Source: Novosphingobium sp. (lineage in GTDB: Bacteria; Pseudomonadota; Alphaproteobacteria; Sphingomonadales; Sphingomonadaceae). Taken from it: a DNA stretch of 22,678 bases. Position 1 is the first letter of the stretch. Each line of letters opens with the position of its first letter. The DNA lies in assembly GCA_020853995.1 (NCBI GenBank), contig JADYXV010000032.1, positions 1 to 22,678 of the forward strand, written 5' to 3'. A model generated the notes under the pieces. That model was given only the letters and a program-made list of their open reading frames with translations, was not told the DNA's origin and searched no databases. A program made the position numbers and the translations under genes. This document shows, piece by piece, positions 22,072 to 22,678 of the stretch.

Positions 22072-22678
22072 AGCCGCTTTTCGGCCACCGCGTTGCCGTT
22101 CTTGGCAACATGGGTGAACGCGCGCTGGCGCGGTTCCTGGTATCGTTGGGTGCAGAGCTTGGCGGGCCGGTGGAGGGCGCGTCCTTTGTGATCGATGACA
22201 TAGGCCTCGAAGGGCTGAAGGACGTTTCGATCCCCGAAAACGCAGTGCATGTCTCGGTCACCGCTTTCGGTTCGGGCGGTCCGCGCTCGGGCTGGCAGGG
22301 CGGTGAACTCGTAGCCTCGGCGATGGGCGGGGCCTTGCGCGTGACCGGCGAACCGGGCCTGCCACCGGTCAAGGAAGCGGGCGATGCCTGCACATTCCAC
22401 GCTGATATGGTGGCGGCATCGGGCGCGTTGGCGGCGCATTATTCGCGCGGGAGCCACGGGAAGGGCCAGCACGTCGACGTATCGATCCAGCAAGTCGCTT
22501 TCAGCCGCAATTTCAACGGCGTTCTGGTTTGGCAGTTCGATCAGCGCAAGTTGGTGCGCGTTGGCGGGGCGCTGGCCTATGGCAAGGCCACGGTCCGCGC
22601 GATCTGGCGGCTTGCCGATGGGTGGTGCTTCCATTCATTGATGACCGGAAGGCTTGGCGCACCCGCCAATCAGGCGCT
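22068..22678 (+). CDS. Class III CoA-transferase (CaiB/BaiF type), 3' end cut by the window edge
   Basis: The frame starts at ATG 22068, overlapping the preceding stop by four bases, and stays open to the window end; 203 residues are visible. Signatures are VSVTAFGSGGPRSGW (from about residue 63), VTGEPGLPPVK, then CTFHADMVAASGALAAHY with Asp113 at the catalytic aspartate position of formyl-CoA transferase, and SRGSHGKGQHVDVSIQ. Enzymes of this family transfer CoA between carboxylic acids. The section before the TAFGSGGP motif is about 40 residues shorter than usual, and begins with a compact VAVLGNMGERALARFL strand-helix instead of the standard opening. It likely activates the acid brought in by the TRAP transporter. 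Confidence 0.85.
   Translation, partial: MKPLFGHRVAVLGNMGERALARFLVSLGAELGGPVEGASFVIDDIGLEGLKDVSIPENAVHVSVTAFGSGGPRSGWQGGELVASAMGGALRVTGEPGLPPVKEAGDACTFHADMVAASGALAAHYSRGSHGKGQHVDVSIQQVAFSRNFNGVLVWQFDQRKLVRVGGALAYGKATVRAIWRLADGWCFHSLMTGRLGAPANQA

Overview
The window reads as a high-GC alphaproteobacterial chromosome segment, most likely from the Sphingomonadales (a Novosphingobium- or Sphingobium-like organism). The grounds are a 900-residue TonB-dependent receptor of the style common in sphingomonads, a class II xylose isomerase and XylB, and dense operons joined by ATGA overlaps. Apart from the cut acyl-CoA dehydrogenase at the left edge and the cut CoA-transferase at the right edge, the region is accessory catabolic DNA: two putative degradation clusters flank a xylose operon. 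No tRNA, rRNA, CRISPR array, insertion sequence or phage gene was seen.

Region 1 (1-8649, + strand). After the 3' end of a glutaryl-CoA dehydrogenase-like gene and a 329-base gap comes a secreted ThuA-domain protein. It is followed by a tight six-gene operon: Gfo/Idh/MocA oxidoreductase, xylose-isomerase-like TIM barrel enzyme, MFS transporter, D-tagatose 3-epimerase/hydroxypyruvate-isomerase-like TIM barrel enzyme, gluconate 2-dehydrogenase subunit-3-like small subunit, and GMC flavoprotein with a three-cysteine cluster. This set fits an oxidative (3-keto-sugar) route for glycoside or disaccharide breakdown, in which sugars are oxidised at the ring before cleavage. The substrate cannot be read from the sequence.

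Region 2 (8650-9000) is a gene-free stretch between convergent genes. It is almost entirely built of nested inverted repeats: an outer 35-base arm pair, a 21-bp inner hairpin and a third hairpin. It looks like a MITE-like or mosaic intergenic element, or a structured transcript.

Region 3 (9001-12954) holds xylB-xylA on the minus strand and a divergent LacI-family regulator. Two palindromes 22 bp apart lie between xylB and the regulator.

Region 4 (13002-22678) starts with a GntR/FCD regulator on the minus strand. A 26-base palindrome and a LacI-type operator-like site sit between it and a divergent + strand operon: secreted CocE/NonD-type serine hydrolase, TonB-dependent receptor, CapA-type metallophosphatase-like protein, TRAP transporter small and large permeases, a cysteine-poor 2-hydroxyacyl-CoA dehydratase-like protein, and a short class III CoA-transferase. 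The order suggests that an ester or amide is hydrolysed outside the cytoplasm, an organic acid is imported by TRAP, and the acid is converted to a CoA thioester and processed further. No TRAP solute-binding protein and no dehydratase activator ATPase lie in the window. The joint function of this cluster is, to my reading, the least explained part of the sequence.
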